A stretch of 64,000 nt of DNA. Origin: Aquipseudomonas alcaligenes. GTDB lineage: Bacteria > Pseudomonadota > Gammaproteobacteria > Pseudomonadales > Pseudomonadaceae. A program made the position numbers and the translations under genes. The notes under the pieces were generated by a model. The model was not told where the DNA came from. It ran no database searches and saw nothing but the letters and a program-made list of their open reading frames with translations. Position 1 is the stretch's first letter; each line of letters begins with the position of its first letter. The stretch spans positions 186,001-250,000 of the forward strand of contig NZ_QJRX01000003.1 of NCBI RefSeq assembly GCF_003205495.1. Direction: 5' to 3'. Below are positions 11,921-22,778 of the stretch, in pieces.

Positions 11921-12637
11921 CTATTCGCGCAGGCCCTCGACGGTGCGGCCGTCGACCTGGCCGTCCTTGAGCATGATCTGGTACTCCTTGCCGTCCTTTT
12001 CCACCTGGTGCAGGCGTACCAGCAGGTAGTTCCAGTCCTTGGCGAACCAGAGCACGGTCTTGCGGCTGCTCTGGGTCGGGTCGCGCACGCGCTCGACCTT
12101 GATCGCGTCGATCAGCCCGGCCTTGGTGCGCACGCGCTCCTCGCCGAGTACGCGGAAGTCGTAGGTCTCGATCTCGTCGCCATCGATCACCTGGTAGCTC
12201 ATGCTCTGCTTGCCGGCGGCGACATCGTGCTGCAGCACCAGCTGGTAGGTCGACTTGTCCATCAGGCCGCGGTTGAGCGGGAAGCGCACCGGCTCGCCGC
12301 GGTCGTTGCCCAGCACCTGCTTCTCGGTCCAGTCGAAGTCCAGCTCGATCTGCTTGGCCTTGCCCAGGCCGCTGCGGTCGAAGCGGTAGGTCAGCGGCAG
12401 GAAGGCGTCGCTTTCCATGCGCAGGGTGCTGGTCTCGCTGAGGCTGGCGACCAGCATGGAGGCCTCGAAGTTGAGTTCCCAGCGGCCGTTGTCCAGGGCC
12501 TTGAGGCTGCGCCCGGCGGTGCCGCTGATCGGCACCTGCTTCCAGTCGGCGGTGTAGCTGGCGGAGAAGGGCTTGAGCTCCAGGGCCTGCACCGGCAGGG
12601 CCAGGAGGGCGAGCAGCATCAGCAGAATGCGGGGCAT
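11921..12637 (-). CDS. DUF3108 periplasmic protein
   Basis: A 238-residue exported protein with a signal peptide at residues 1-18 (ending PVQA) and a DUF3108 domain (FSASYTADWKQVPISGTAGRSL at the start, ERVRDPTQSSRKTVLWFAKD near the end). It is probably beta-rich and located in the periplasm. The family has no firm function. It is the third gene of the purM-purN-DUF3108 operon, starting eight bases after purN, and a strong terminator follows it. Confidence 0.82.
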   Translation of the reverse strand: MPRILLMLLALLALPVQALELKPFSASYTADWKQVPISGTAGRSLKALDNGRWELNFEASMLVASLSETSTLRMESDAFLPLTYRFDRSGLGKAKQIELDFDWTEKQVLGNDRGEPVRFPLNRGLMDKSTYQLVLQHDVAAGKQSMSYQVIDGDEIETYDFRVLGEERVRTKAGLIDAIKVERVRDPTQSSRKTVLWFAKDWNYLLVRLHQVEKDGKEYQIMLKDGQVDGRTVEGLRE

Positions 12638-12645
12638 GGAATCTC

Positions 12646-13293
12646 CTATGTGCGGATCAGGTGTCCGGTGGCCGGCAGGTCCTTGCCGTCCAGTTGTGCG
12701 CCGGTCTTACCCAGCTTCAGGCGGCCCTCGGCGAACCAGCGCATGGCCAGGGGATAGATGTGGTGCTCCTGGCTGTGCACGCGCTGGGCCAGGCTCTCCG
12801 GTGTGTCACCGGACTCTACCGGCACCACGGCTTGTACGACCAGTGGGCCGCCATCGAGTTCCTCGGTGACGAAGTGCACGCTGCAGCCATGTTCGCGGTC
12901 GCCGGCTTCCAGCGCGCGCTGGTGGGTGTGCAGGCCCTTGTACTTGGGCAGCAGCGAGGGATGGATATTCAGCAGGCGGCCCTCGTAGTGGCGCACGAAG
13001 TCGCCAGTGAGGATGCGCATGAAGCCGGCCAGCACCACCAGCTGCGGGTCGAAGCCGTCGATGGCCTCGATCAGCGCGGCATCGAAGGCCTCACGGCCGT
13101 CGAACTGCTTGTGGTCCAGCACCAGGGTCGGGATGCCGGCGTTCTGCGCGCGGACCAGGCCGTAGGCATCGGCGCGGTTGGAGATCACCGCGGCGATGCG
13201 CGCCGGGTTGCCGTCATTGGCGATGCTGTCGATCAAGGCTTGCAGGTTGCTGCCGGACCCGGAGATCAGCACCACGACATTGCAGTCGGCCAT
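12646..13293 (-). CDS. purN: Phosphoribosylglycinamide formyltransferase PurN
   Basis: A 215-residue folate-dependent GAR transformylase for the third step of purine synthesis. The phosphate loop is ISGSGSNLQAL near the N terminus. The catalytic Asn-His-Asp set is visible in LNIHPSLLPKYKG and HFVTEELDGG. The start overlaps the purM stop by one base (TGATG), indicating translational coupling. The longer upstream frame extends into purM and is not supported. Confidence 0.94.
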   Translation of the reverse strand: MADCNVVVLISGSGSNLQALIDSIANDGNPARIAAVISNRADAYGLVRAQNAGIPTLVLDHKQFDGREAFDAALIEAIDGFDPQLVVLAGFMRILTGDFVRHYEGRLLNIHPSLLPKYKGLHTHQRALEAGDREHGCSVHFVTEELDGGPLVVQAVVPVESGDTPESLAQRVHSQEHHIYPLAMRWFAEGRLKLGKTGAQLDGKDLPATGHLIRT

Positions 13294-14351
13294 CAGTGGG
13301 CTTTCAGGTTGTTCAGCACGACCTGCTCGGCGCCTTCGGCGGCCTGGGCAATCTGGCCGATCACCCACGGGGCTTCGCCGGAGGCGCGCAGGCTGGCCAG
13401 GGTGGCCTCGACCTGGTCCTGGGCCACACAGATGACCATGCCGACACCGCAGTTGAGGACGCGGTGCATCTCGTGCTCGTCGACGTTGCCCTTTTCCTGC
13501 AGCCAGTCGAACACCGCCGGGCGGGTCCAGCTGGCCACGTCGATCACCGCCTGGGCGCCCTGCGGCAGCACGCGCGGGATGTTGTCGAGCAGGCCGCCGC
13601 CGGTGATGTGGGCCATGGCCTTCACCGCGCCGGTTTCCTTGATCAGCTTGAGCAGCGGCTTGACGTAGATGCGGGTCGGCGCCATCAGCAGGTCGGCCAG
13701 CTTCTGGCCATTCAGCTCGGTGGCTTCGATATCGGTGCCACTGACTTCAAGAATCTTGCGGATCAGCGAGTAGCCGTTGGAGTGCGGGCCGGAGGAGGGC
13801 AGGGCGATCAGGGCATCACCGGTAACCACCTTGGAGCCGTCGATGATCTCGCTCTTCTCCACCACGCCGACGCAGAAACCGGCCAGGTCGTAGTCTTCGC
13901 CTTCGTACATGCCGGGCATCTCGGCGGTCTCGCCACCCACCAGGGAGCAGCCGGCCAGTTCGCAACCGGCGCCGATGCCGGTGACCACGGTTGCGGCCAC
14001 GTCGACATTCAGCTTGCCGGTGGCGTAGTAGTCGAGGAAGAACAGCGGCTCGGCGCCGCACACCACCAGGTCGTTGACGCACATGGCGACCAGGTCCTGG
14101 CCGATGCTGTCGTGCTTGTTCAGGTTCAGCGCCAGGCGCAGCTTGGTGCCGACGCCGTCGGTGCCGGACACCAGCACCGGCTGCTTGTAGCCGGCCGGGA
14201 TTTCGCAGAGGGCGCCGAAACCACCCAGGCCACCCATGACTTCCGGACGCGCGGTGCGCTTGGCCACGCCTTTGATGCGCTCGACCAGGGCTTCGCCGGC
14301 GTCGATGTCGACACCTGCATCCTTGTAGCTGATGGAGGGTTGCTTGCTCAT
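13293..14351 (-). CDS. purM: Phosphoribosylformylglycinamidine cyclo-ligase PurM
   Basis: A 352-residue AIR synthetase catalysing the fifth step of purine synthesis with ATP. Typical PurM features: [20 protein letters not shown] at the N terminus, [47 protein letters not shown], and [15 protein letters not shown]. It is the first gene of the purM-purN-DUF3108 operon. The 196-base divergent gap to the DUF2066 gene should hold its promoter. I see no clear PurR-type operator there. Confidence 0.95.
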   Translation of the reverse strand: MSKQPSISYKDAGVDIDAGEALVERIKGVAKRTARPEVMGGLGGFGALCEIPAGYKQPVLVSGTDGVGTKLRLALNLNKHDSIGQDLVAMCVNDLVVCGAEPLFFLDYYATGKLNVDVAATVVTGIGAGCELAGCSLVGGETAEMPGMYEGEDYDLAGFCVGVVEKSEIIDGSKVVTGDALIALPSSGPHSNGYSLIRKILEVSGTDIEATELNGQKLADLLMAPTRIYVKPLLKLIKETGAVKAMAHITGGGLLDNIPRVLPQGAQAVIDVASWTRPAVFDWLQEKGNVDEHEMHRVLNCGVGMVICVAQDQVEATLASLRASGEAPWVIGQIAQAAEGAEQVVLNNLKAH

Positions 14352-14547
14352 GGGTTCAGGCCTTTAGAAGGGGGAATGCTGTGGGCGACCGGCGCGGCAG
14401 CGGGCCGGTCCGCGAAGGCGCGCGATTTTATCAGGCTTGCCCGCCAGCGGCCACCGGGCGCGACGGTTGCCCGGGGGCAGGCGGCTGTTTAAGGTATAGC
14501 CCTTCACGTGCCGCGCCGGCACATCCCTCCGAGCCGAGACCCTATCG

Positions 14548-15573
14548 ATGCGCCTGTCCGCCCGCCTGCTTGCACTTTGCCTCCCGCTGTTCAGCCTGCC
14601 GGCCTTGGCCGAGCCGGTCAGCGGCCTCTATCAGGTGCGCGAGGCAGTCACCAGCCAGCAACCGGAAGAGCGCAGCGCTGCCCTCAATCGCGCCCTGGAG
14701 ACCCTGGTGCTGCGCCTGACCGGCGACGCCCAGGCGCTGCAGAACCCGGCCCTGGCAGGCGTGCGCCAGGATCCGCAGCAACTGGTCAGCCAGTACGTCT
14801 ACGAGGGCGAGACCCTGGTGGTGGACTTCGACCCGCTGACCACCGAGAACAAGCTGCGCCAGGCCGGCCTGCCGCTGTGGGGCGCCAATCGGCCGTCCAT
14901 TTTGACTTGGTGGATCGTGACTTCGCGAGAGGAAGGCGGTCTAGTTGGCGATGGCCAGGAGGCCGCTGCACCTTTGCAGCAGGCCGCCCAGCATCGCGGC
15001 CTGCCGCTGCGCCTGCCGCTGGCGGACCTGCAGGAGCAGCTGGTCGCCACTCCGGACAACCTCGGCGCCAGTCAGCCGGATGCGCTGCGCGAGGCATCGG
15101 AGCGTTATGCCGCCGATGCGCTGCTGGCTGTACAGGTTCGTGAGGAGTATGCGGGCATGCAAGCTGAGTGGCGCCTATGGCTGGGTGATAGCCGCGAGGA
15201 GGGCACCGTCAAAGGAAGTAGCCCACAGGAACTTGCTGATGCAGTTTTCCTCGCTGTAAGCCAGCGCCTGGCGCCGCGCTTCCTGGTCAAGCCCGGTGCC
15301 GCCAGCGCTCTGACCCTGGAAATCCAGGGCGCCAACCTGGCGCGCTATGCCGAGCTGGAGCGCCTGCTCGAACCCTTCGCCGCCCGCCTGCTGCGCGCCA
15401 AGGGCGATCTGCTGGTGTGGCAGGTCAATGCCAGCGCCGAACAGCTGCGTGCCCAGCTGAGCCTGGCCGGCCTGCAGGAAGTACCGGCCGATGCCGCGCC
15501 GCTGGACGCCAGCGCCAATCCGCAGGCGGCGCCCGCACCAGCCGCGGCCAACCTGATGCGTTTCCGCTGGTAA
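14548..15573 (+). CDS. DUF2066 exported protein
   Basis: A 341-residue protein with a signal peptide (about 1-21, ending ALA) and a DUF2066 domain (GLYQVREAVTSQQPEERSAALNRALETLVLRLTGD, then QYVYEG and WGANRPSILTWWIV). The function is unknown; in Pseudomonas it sits next to hda and purM. Codon use in the middle (around 14890-14960 and 15120-15260) is visibly less GC-biased than the rest of the gene, which may reflect recombination. Confidence 0.8.
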   Translation: MRLSARLLALCLPLFSLPALAEPVSGLYQVREAVTSQQPEERSAALNRALETLVLRLTGDAQALQNPALAGVRQDPQQLVSQYVYEGETLVVDFDPLTTENKLRQAGLPLWGANRPSILTWWIVTSREEGGLVGDGQEAAAPLQQAAQHRGLPLRLPLADLQEQLVATPDNLGASQPDALREASERYAADALLAVQVREEYAGMQAEWRLWLGDSREEGTVKGSSPQELADAVFLAVSQRLAPRFLVKPGAASALTLEIQGANLARYAELERLLEPFAARLLRAKGDLLVWQVNASAEQLRAQLSLAGLQEVPADAAPLDASANPQAAPAPAAANLMRFRW

Positions 15574-15622
15574 TCTCGACTACCGGCGGCGTCCCCCCAT
15601 CCATAGCGACGGAGTGCCTGAG

Positions 15623-16717
15623 ATGACCGATTCGCGCCGCTGGTTGTGGCTGGCCGGCCTGTTCCTGTGTGGTTGGCTGATCTACCTGCTGACCCCCATC
15701 CTCTCGCCTTTCCTGGTGGCCATGCTGCTGGCCTACATGGGCGATCCGATGGTGGATCGCCTGGAGCGGCGCGGGCTTTCGCGGACCTGGGGCGTGGTCA
15801 TCGTCTTCAGCCTGTTCAGCCTGCTGCTGCTGGTCATGCTGCTGGTGCTGATCCCCATGCTCGGTCGCCAGCTGGTGCGCCTCTACGAGCTGCTGCCGCA
15901 GGGCCTGGACTGGGCGCAGCACCAGGCGCTGCCCTGGCTACAGGCGCAGCTGGGGCTGGCGGAGGGCTTCTGGCGCTTCGACCAGCTCAAGCAGGCGCTG
16001 TCCGGGCATCTGGGCAAGACCACCGACATCGTCAGCGGCCTGCTGGCCCAGGCCACCGCCTCCGGCCTGGCGCTGCTCGGCTGGCTGGGCAACCTGCTGC
16101 TGATTCCGGTGGTGGCCTTCTACCTGCTGCGCGACTGGGACCTGATGCTGGCCAAGCTGCGCAACCTGCTGCCGCGGGCGCGCGAAAGCCTGGTGGTGAA
16201 GCTGGTCGGCGAGTGCCACGAGGTGCTCGGCGCCTTCATGCGCGGCCAGTTGCTGGTGATGTTGGCGCTGGCCGGCATCTATTCGGTTGGCCTGATGGTG
16301 GTGGGCCTGGAGCTGGGCCTGCTGATCGGCGTGCTCGCCGGCCTGGCCAGCATCGTGCCCTACATGGGCTTCATCGTCGGCTTCGGTGCCGCCGTGGTGG
16401 CCGCGCTGTTCCAGTACAGCGGCTTCGAGCTGTACCCGCTGATCGGCATTGCCGTTGTGTTCGGCATTGGTCAGCTGCTCGAAGGCATGCTGCTGACGCC
16501 CATGCTGGTCGGCGACCGCATCGGCCTGCACCCGGTGGCGGTGATCTTCGCCATCCTCGCCGGCGGCCAGCTGTTCGGCTTCACCGGTGTGCTGCTGGCC
16601 CTGCCGGTGGCTGCGGTGATCATGGTTTTGCTGCGCCATGCGCATGATTTTTACAAGCTCTCCGAGCTCTATGGGGAGAAGCCCGGCGACGAACAGGGAC
16701 CACCTGTTAGCGGTTGA
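15623..16717 (+). CDS. AI-2E family (PerM-type) permease
   Basis: A 364-residue inner-membrane protein with about eight predicted transmembrane helices. The N terminus contains LTPILSPFLVAMLLAYMGDPMVDRLERRGLSR, and the C-terminal half contains the family signature segments IVPYMGFIVGFGAAVVAAL and GQLLEGMLLTPMLVGDRIGLHPV. AI-2E transporters are thought to export small molecules or act as Na+/H+ antiporters; the substrate here is unknown. The ATG at 15623 was chosen over the GTG at 15614 because GGAG sits about eight bases before it. Confidence 0.85.
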   Translation: MTDSRRWLWLAGLFLCGWLIYLLTPILSPFLVAMLLAYMGDPMVDRLERRGLSRTWGVVIVFSLFSLLLLVMLLVLIPMLGRQLVRLYELLPQGLDWAQHQALPWLQAQLGLAEGFWRFDQLKQALSGHLGKTTDIVSGLLAQATASGLALLGWLGNLLLIPVVAFYLLRDWDLMLAKLRNLLPRARESLVVKLVGECHEVLGAFMRGQLLVMLALAGIYSVGLMVVGLELGLLIGVLAGLASIVPYMGFIVGFGAAVVAALFQYSGFELYPLIGIAVVFGIGQLLEGMLLTPMLVGDRIGLHPVAVIFAILAGGQLFGFTGVLLALPVAAVIMVLLRHAHDFYKLSELYGEKPGDEQGPPVSG

Positions 16718-16817
16718 GCAATAACCTCTTGGAGCGCATGGATTCGTGCTCTGCTGCCCACCATGCGCAGGCGGGCGTCGGCTAGAGTGTCTGCACCATC
16801 TATTAGGGAGAGACATC

Positions 16818-18392
16818 ATGTTGCAGGGATGCGTTTCGTCACGACTCATGGGCGCTGTACTGCTGTTTTTTGCGCCACTGGCGCTTGCGGGGCAGGAGCA
16901 GTGCGAGCAGACGGGCATCGAGTCCATGCAGCTGATTAGCCCCAGAACGGGCTACTACCAGGTCGAAGTCGAATACTGCTACAGGCCGGATACACGCGAG
17001 CCGGTCTACCTATTGCTGGGGCTGGATGTGCCCGAGGGCTACGAAGCTTACAGCCACAGTTTTCCTCATGAGGTGTCGCCTGGGCGGCATTCGACCCGTC
17101 TTGAGCTCAACCGCCCTAATGAGCCCAAGGGCTCATTCAGTACCCATACTCTCGCTGCCCGGATACTCGAAGGGGCCAAGGAGCTGGCAAGCGATGTGCG
17201 TCAGCAGCGCATCGACTGGCCGAGTCAGGACACCTATTTACGACAGCGCATGTTCGCGCGCTATAGCAACGATGAATTGCTGAGTTTCGCCGAGGAGCGC
17301 ATTGACGAGGGCAGTCCGCAGGCTCGCCAGGTGGCTCGTGAGTATCTGGAAAAAGTGGTGCTGGAGGAGCCAGAGCGAGTAGAGATCTATAAATTGTTCG
17401 CGCGTATTGCCATGGCGGAGCAGTGGAATGCTCAGGGCCTGGGTGAGGCGCGTGGCTATCTCGATACAGCTTTGCAGATCGATCCCGGTTATGCGGACGG
17501 TTACATCATGCGTGGCTTCGTGCTGGCCCATCTGCGTGACTTCGAGGCCGCCGAAGCAGACTTTCGCAAGGCCGAATCGCTGGGCGTGAAGAATCTCTGG
17601 ATTTGGAACAACTGGGCGGTCAAGCACGCATTGCAGGGCAATAAGGAGCAAGCATTAGCGCTTTACCGGCGAACCTTGGCGGGCGAAAAGCCCGAAGGGC
17701 GCAATCTAAGAGCTCGGCTCAACGCGTTCGAAAATATGCTGTTCTTCCTGAACGATGGCAGGCATCTGGACGAGATGGCGGCTCTTCACCAGCAGCGTCT
17801 GAAGGAGTTCGACGAGCGTGCCTGTTTCTATGTCGACTATGCGAAATTCCTGCTGATCCAGCGTCAAGACTACAAGGGGGCGATCGATAACGGGCACAAA
17901 GCGCTTGAGGGGGGCTGCCAGGACCAGAATGCACGAAGCACTCTGGGCATTGCCTATCATGTTGGCTCCCTGGATCAACCTGAGCTGCTGGGGCGTGCGA
18001 GAGTCTTCAAACCCGAAGGTGCCGAGCTTTACTGGGGGCTGGCACAGGTTCCGCAGGCCGAGCCTCTGCTGCAGCGCTACCGGCCGAATATCGACAGTCT
18101 CGACGGCCGGGGATATACCGCCCTGGCTTATGCCCTGGAGAACAATGATCTTGAGGCGGCGCGGCGCCTCGTCGCGCTGGGTGCGAGCCTGAGTAGCGAG
18201 ATAGGTCCGGACAAATATCCTCTGGCTCTGATGCCCGTGCTACGCGGCCATATCGCGGGTGTACGCTTTGCTATCGATCAGGGCATCGACTACGGACGTG
18301 TTGAATACCGCAGTGTTTCTGCTCTGGACTATGCCCGGCAGGTGGGTAATCCGGAGGTTATTGAGCTGCTGGGCGCACAACGGAAAATCTGA
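16818..18392 (+). CDS. Exported TPR and ankyrin-repeat protein of unknown function
   Basis: A 524-residue protein with an N-terminal signal peptide (about residues 1-24, ending ALA) and an AGGGAGAG ribosome site upstream. The first 120 residues are Cys-containing and unlike anything I recognise. TPR-like helices follow at about 180-400 (YLDTALQIDPGYADGYIMRGFVLAHLRDFEAAEADFRKAESLG). The C terminus carries ankyrin-like units (LDGRGYTALAYALENNDLEAARRLVALGA; SALDYARQVGNPEVIELL). Its codon use is less GC-rich than its neighbours, and I do not recall it between the permease and hda in P. aeruginosa, so it may be a later insertion. Secreted TPR-ankyrin proteins can be scaffolds or envelope partners; no function is claimed. 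Confidence 0.75.
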   Translation: MLQGCVSSRLMGAVLLFFAPLALAGQEQCEQTGIESMQLISPRTGYYQVEVEYCYRPDTREPVYLLLGLDVPEGYEAYSHSFPHEVSPGRHSTRLELNRPNEPKGSFSTHTLAARILEGAKELASDVRQQRIDWPSQDTYLRQRMFARYSNDELLSFAEERIDEGSPQARQVAREYLEKVVLEEPERVEIYKLFARIAMAEQWNAQGLGEARGYLDTALQIDPGYADGYIMRGFVLAHLRDFEAAEADFRKAESLGVKNLWIWNNWAVKHALQGNKEQALALYRRTLAGEKPEGRNLRARLNAFENMLFFLNDGRHLDEMAALHQQRLKEFDERACFYVDYAKFLLIQRQDYKGAIDNGHKALEGGCQDQNARSTLGIAYHVGSLDQPELLGRARVFKPEGAELYWGLAQVPQAEPLLQRYRPNIDSLDGRGYTALAYALENNDLEAARRLVALGASLSSEIGPDKYPLALMPVLRGHIAGVRFAIDQGIDYGRVEYRSVSALDYARQVGNPEVIELLGAQRKI

Positions 18393-18470
18393 GCTAGCAG
18401 GCCGATTGTTCGTGTTTAGCTCTGGCGTTAGACTCGCCGCCCCGGTTTCACAGGCAGACAATGCTCTCTC

Positions 18471-19175
18471 ATGGTTCCCACGCAACTGCCCCTTGGCGTG
18501 CGCCTGCGCGACGACGCCACTTTCGCCAACTACTACCCCGGTGCCAACGCGGCGGCCCTCGGCTACGTCGAGCGGCTGTGCGAGGCCGATGCCGGCTGGA
18601 CCGAGAGCCTGATCTATCTCTGGGGCGGTGAAGGCGTGGGGCGTAGCCACCTGCTGCAGGCGGCCTGCCTGCGCTTTGAGCAGCGTGGCGAGGCGGCGGT
18701 CTATCTGCCACTGGGCGAGGTGGCGGATTACGGCCCCGAGCTGCTCGATGGTCTGGACCAGTCCGAGCTGGTCTGCCTAGACGATCTGGATGCCGTGGCC
18801 GGCCGCGCGGACTGGGAAGAGGCGCTGTTCCACCTGTTCAACCGCCTGCGCGACTCCGGCCGGCGCCTGCTGCTGGCGGCCAGCGTGTCGCCGCGCGAGC
18901 TGTCGGTGCAGCTGCCCGACCTGCAGTCACGCCTGACCCTGGCGCTGGTGTTCCAGCTGCACGCGCTGTCCGACGAGGACAAGTTGCGCGCCCTGCAGCT
19001 GCGCGCCTCGCGCCGCGGCCTGCACCTGACCGACGAAGTGGGGCGCTTCATCCTCACCCGTGGCGAGCGCAGCATGAGCGCACTGTTCGAACTGCTTGAA
19101 CGCCTAGACCAGGCCTCGCTGCAGGCCCAGCGCAAGCTGACCATTCCCTTCCTCAAAGAAACCCTGGGCTGGTAG
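18471..19175 (+). CDS. hda: DnaA regulatory inactivator Hda
   Basis: A 234-residue AAA+ DnaA paralogue lacking the DNA-binding domain. With the beta clamp it stimulates ATP hydrolysis on DnaA (RIDA) to prevent re-initiation of replication. The N terminus MVPTQLPLGVRLRDDATFANYYPG includes the clamp-binding QLPLGV motif. The P-loop is degenerate (WGGEGVGRSHLLQA), as in other Hda proteins; the Walker B-like region is LVCLDDLDAVAG. It stands alone and converges with the DUF2069 gene. Confidence 0.92.
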   Translation: MVPTQLPLGVRLRDDATFANYYPGANAAALGYVERLCEADAGWTESLIYLWGGEGVGRSHLLQAACLRFEQRGEAAVYLPLGEVADYGPELLDGLDQSELVCLDDLDAVAGRADWEEALFHLFNRLRDSGRRLLLAASVSPRELSVQLPDLQSRLTLALVFQLHALSDEDKLRALQLRASRRGLHLTDEVGRFILTRGERSMSALFELLERLDQASLQAQRKLTIPFLKETLGW

Positions 19176-19192
19176 GCCCAGGTCGGACATTT

Positions 19193-20576
<1,384 letters not shown>

Positions 20577-20619
20577 CTATTCTAGCCGCGTCGAGCACGA
20601 AACGGGCTAAGGAGAGGGC

Positions 20620-21837
20620 ATGCGTCAGCGGCTGGATGATCTGGTGGAGTTCTGGCGTTTCCTGCTGCAGCGTTTCCTCGCCGATCGCGCCATCAACAGT
20701 GCCGCGGCACTGACCTACACCACGCTGTTCGCCGTGGTGCCGATGATGACCGTGACCTTTGCCATGCTCTCGGCCATCCCGGCCTTCCAGGACACCGGCG
20801 AGCAGATCCAGAACTTCATCTTTCGCAACTTCGTGCCATCCTCGGGCGAGACGGTGCAACAGTACCTGCGCGATTTCACGGCTCAGGCCCGGCAGCTGAC
20901 CTGGGTCGGCGTGGCGCTGCTGGCGGTGACCGCCTTCTTCATGCTGGTGACCATCGAGAAGACCTTCAATGCCATCTGGCGCGTGCGCCAGCCACGCCGG
21001 GGCATTTCCAGCTTCCTGCTGTACTGGGCGATCCTCAGCCTGGGGCCGCTGCTGCTCGGCGCCGGATTCGCCGTGACCACCTATGTCGCCTCGCTGTCGC
21101 TGCTGTCCGGCCCGGATGCGCTGATCGGCGCCAAGACCCTGCTGGCCTTCGCTCCGTTGCTGTTCAGTACGGCGGCCTTCACCCTGATCTACTCGGCGGT
21201 GCCCAACGCCCGGGTGCCGCTGCGCCACGCGCTGCTGGGCGGTGCCTTCGTCGCCCTGCTGGTCGAGGTGGCCAAGGCGCTGTTCGGCCTGTTCGTCAGC
21301 CTGTTCCCCGGCTACCAACTGATCTACGGGGCCTTCGCCACGGTGCCGCTGTTCCTGCTGTGGATCTACCTGTCCTGGCTGATCGTGCTGTTCGGTGCCG
21401 AGCTGGTGTGCAACCTGTCCTCGTCGCGCACCTGGCGTCGCCGCGCGCTGCCGCGCCTGCTGGTGCTGCTCGGCGTGCTGCGGGTGTTCCACGACAGCCA
21501 GCAGCGTGGCCTGGCGGTGCGGCACCCTGATGTGCAGCGCGAGGGCTGGCTGTTGCCGGAGGATGAGTGGGAGGAGATTGTCGACTTTCTTGAGCGCGAG
21601 CAGCTGGTCTGCCGTGCCAGTGGCGGCGGCTGGGTGCTGTGCCGCGATCTGGAACACTACAGCCTGCATCGCCTGCTCGGTCAGAGTCCCTGGCCGTTAC
21701 CGCGGCCGGCGCAACTGCCCGAGCGGCTCGACGAGGTCTGGTACCCGGCCCTGCGTAACGCCCTGGAGATGCTGCACGAGGAACAGGCGGCGCTGTTCGG
21801 CAGCAGCCTGGCGCAGTGGCTGCGGGCTAGGGAGTGA
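20620..21837 (+). CDS. YihY/BrkB family inner-membrane protein
   Basis: A 405-residue protein with about six transmembrane helices in the first 290 residues and a soluble C-terminal tail. Signature segments include [53 protein letters not shown] and [27 protein letters not shown]. The family was once labelled RNase BN in error. It may be a transporter, and in some bacteria it affects virulence. The C-terminal domain (about 300-405) is a winged-helix-like extension found in the pseudomonad branch. Confidence 0.86.
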   Translation: MRQRLDDLVEFWRFLLQRFLADRAINSAAALTYTTLFAVVPMMTVTFAMLSAIPAFQDTGEQIQNFIFRNFVPSSGETVQQYLRDFTAQARQLTWVGVALLAVTAFFMLVTIEKTFNAIWRVRQPRRGISSFLLYWAILSLGPLLLGAGFAVTTYVASLSLLSGPDALIGAKTLLAFAPLLFSTAAFTLIYSAVPNARVPLRHALLGGAFVALLVEVAKALFGLFVSLFPGYQLIYGAFATVPLFLLWIYLSWLIVLFGAELVCNLSSSRTWRRRALPRLLVLLGVLRVFHDSQQRGLAVRHPDVQREGWLLPEDEWEEIVDFLEREQLVCRASGGGWVLCRDLEHYSLHRLLGQSPWPLPRPAQLPERLDEVWYPALRNALEMLHEEQAALFGSSLAQWLRARE

Positions 21838-22011
21838 GGGCTTGCCAAGGGTGACGAAAAAAGTCAGTTTAGGGCGAGGTGCAGCCGGCTCCACGGGGCT
21901 GCAAGGGCGCTGAAGCGCCGCAATACCGGCCAGGGATGGCTGGCACGCTTCTGGCAACTACCCAGCCATGTGCTGGCAGACGGCCAGCAGCCTGAATGAC
22001 TCAGGGATGTC

Positions 22012-22209
22012 GTGTGGATGAGCAGTAGCAAGAACAAAGTGGTGCCCCTGCAGCCGCGGGATTCCGAGGATGCACTGGAGCGCCTGAACCGCATCACCGG
22101 CCTGCGTTTCGCCCGTTGGCCCGAGTCGCTGGCGGCCCTGGCGCGCCAGGCGGCCGAGGAGAGCGAGCCGCCCAAGCCCAGCTCCGTGGTGCGTTTCGGG
22201 GTTTTCTGA
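22012..22209 (+). CDS. Small conserved hypothetical protein (65 aa)
   Basis: A short cytoplasmic, charged protein (MSSSKNKVVPLQPRDSEDALERLNRITGLRFARWPESL and onward) with no signal peptide or known domain. The start may be the GTG at 22012 or the ATG at 22018; CAGGG at 22002-22006 serves either. Its amphipathic core resembles short regulatory or partner proteins, but I cannot assign it. The 174-base gap before it contains GC-rich stems but no gene I can support. Confidence 0.55.
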   Translation: MWMSSSKNKVVPLQPRDSEDALERLNRITGLRFARWPESLAALARQAAEESEPPKPSSVVRFGVF

Positions 22210-22215
22210 GGCCCC

Positions 22216-22243
22216 AAAGCAAAACCCCCGCCGAAGCGGGGGT
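22216..22243 (-). terminator. Terminator of the 130-residue hypothetical gene
   Basis: Eight-bp arms ACCCCCGC and GCGGGGGT with a 4-base loop. On the minus strand they are followed by TTTTGCTTT. It may also serve the small plus-strand gene ending at 22209. Confidence 0.8.
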
Positions 22244-22261
22244 GGGCAACCTGCGGCGGGT

Positions 22262-22654
22262 TCAGGCCAGCGCCTGGCGATTCGCGCTTTCCTGCAGTTC
22301 CACGGCCTGCACGAACAATTCCTCGACTATCAGGGTCTGTGCCGGTACGGCCGAGCGCAGGCGGACCTGCATGTCCTCGATCTTGCTCTTCATCGGCAGG
22401 CGGGCGATGCCGGAGAGCATCACCTTGTGGTGAGCGTTGACCTTGCCATGATCCACCGCCACTTCGCGCACCTGGCTGCCATCGCGGTAACGCACCATCA
22501 GCGATACCGGCAGATTGGCCAGCCCCGGCAGATGCAGCCAGACCGCCACGTTGTATTCCCCGACCCGCCCCTCGTAGGGGGCCACGCTGGAACGTGCGCT
22601 GTTGACGATGCTGGCGGGAACGGGGCCGATCAGCCTGTCATTGGCTTGGGTCAT
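22262..22654 (-). CDS. Hypothetical protein (130 aa), possibly secreted or pilus-associated
   Basis: A 130-residue beta-rich protein with no signal peptide or obvious catalytic motif (PVPASIVNSARSSVAPYEGRVGEYNVAVWLHLPGLANL). I do not recognise a family; it seems to be conserved only in pseudomonads. It is followed by a clear terminator and preceded by a 124-base gap to the PilZ-like gene on the same strand. Confidence 0.6.
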   Translation of the reverse strand: MTQANDRLIGPVPASIVNSARSSVAPYEGRVGEYNVAVWLHLPGLANLPVSLMVRYRDGSQVREVAVDHGKVNAHHKVMLSGIARLPMKSKIEDMQVRLRSAVPAQTLIVEELFVQAVELQESANRQALA

Positions 22655-22778
22655 GGGGGTAACTCCGGCAGAACTCGTTGGTATAGGTATGCGCCGATTA
22701 TAGGCAGGGGCATGGTGCTGAAACTGTGCGCTGTGGCCCCGCCGGCTGAGACTTCCGTCGCAGAACCTGCCCCTTGGG

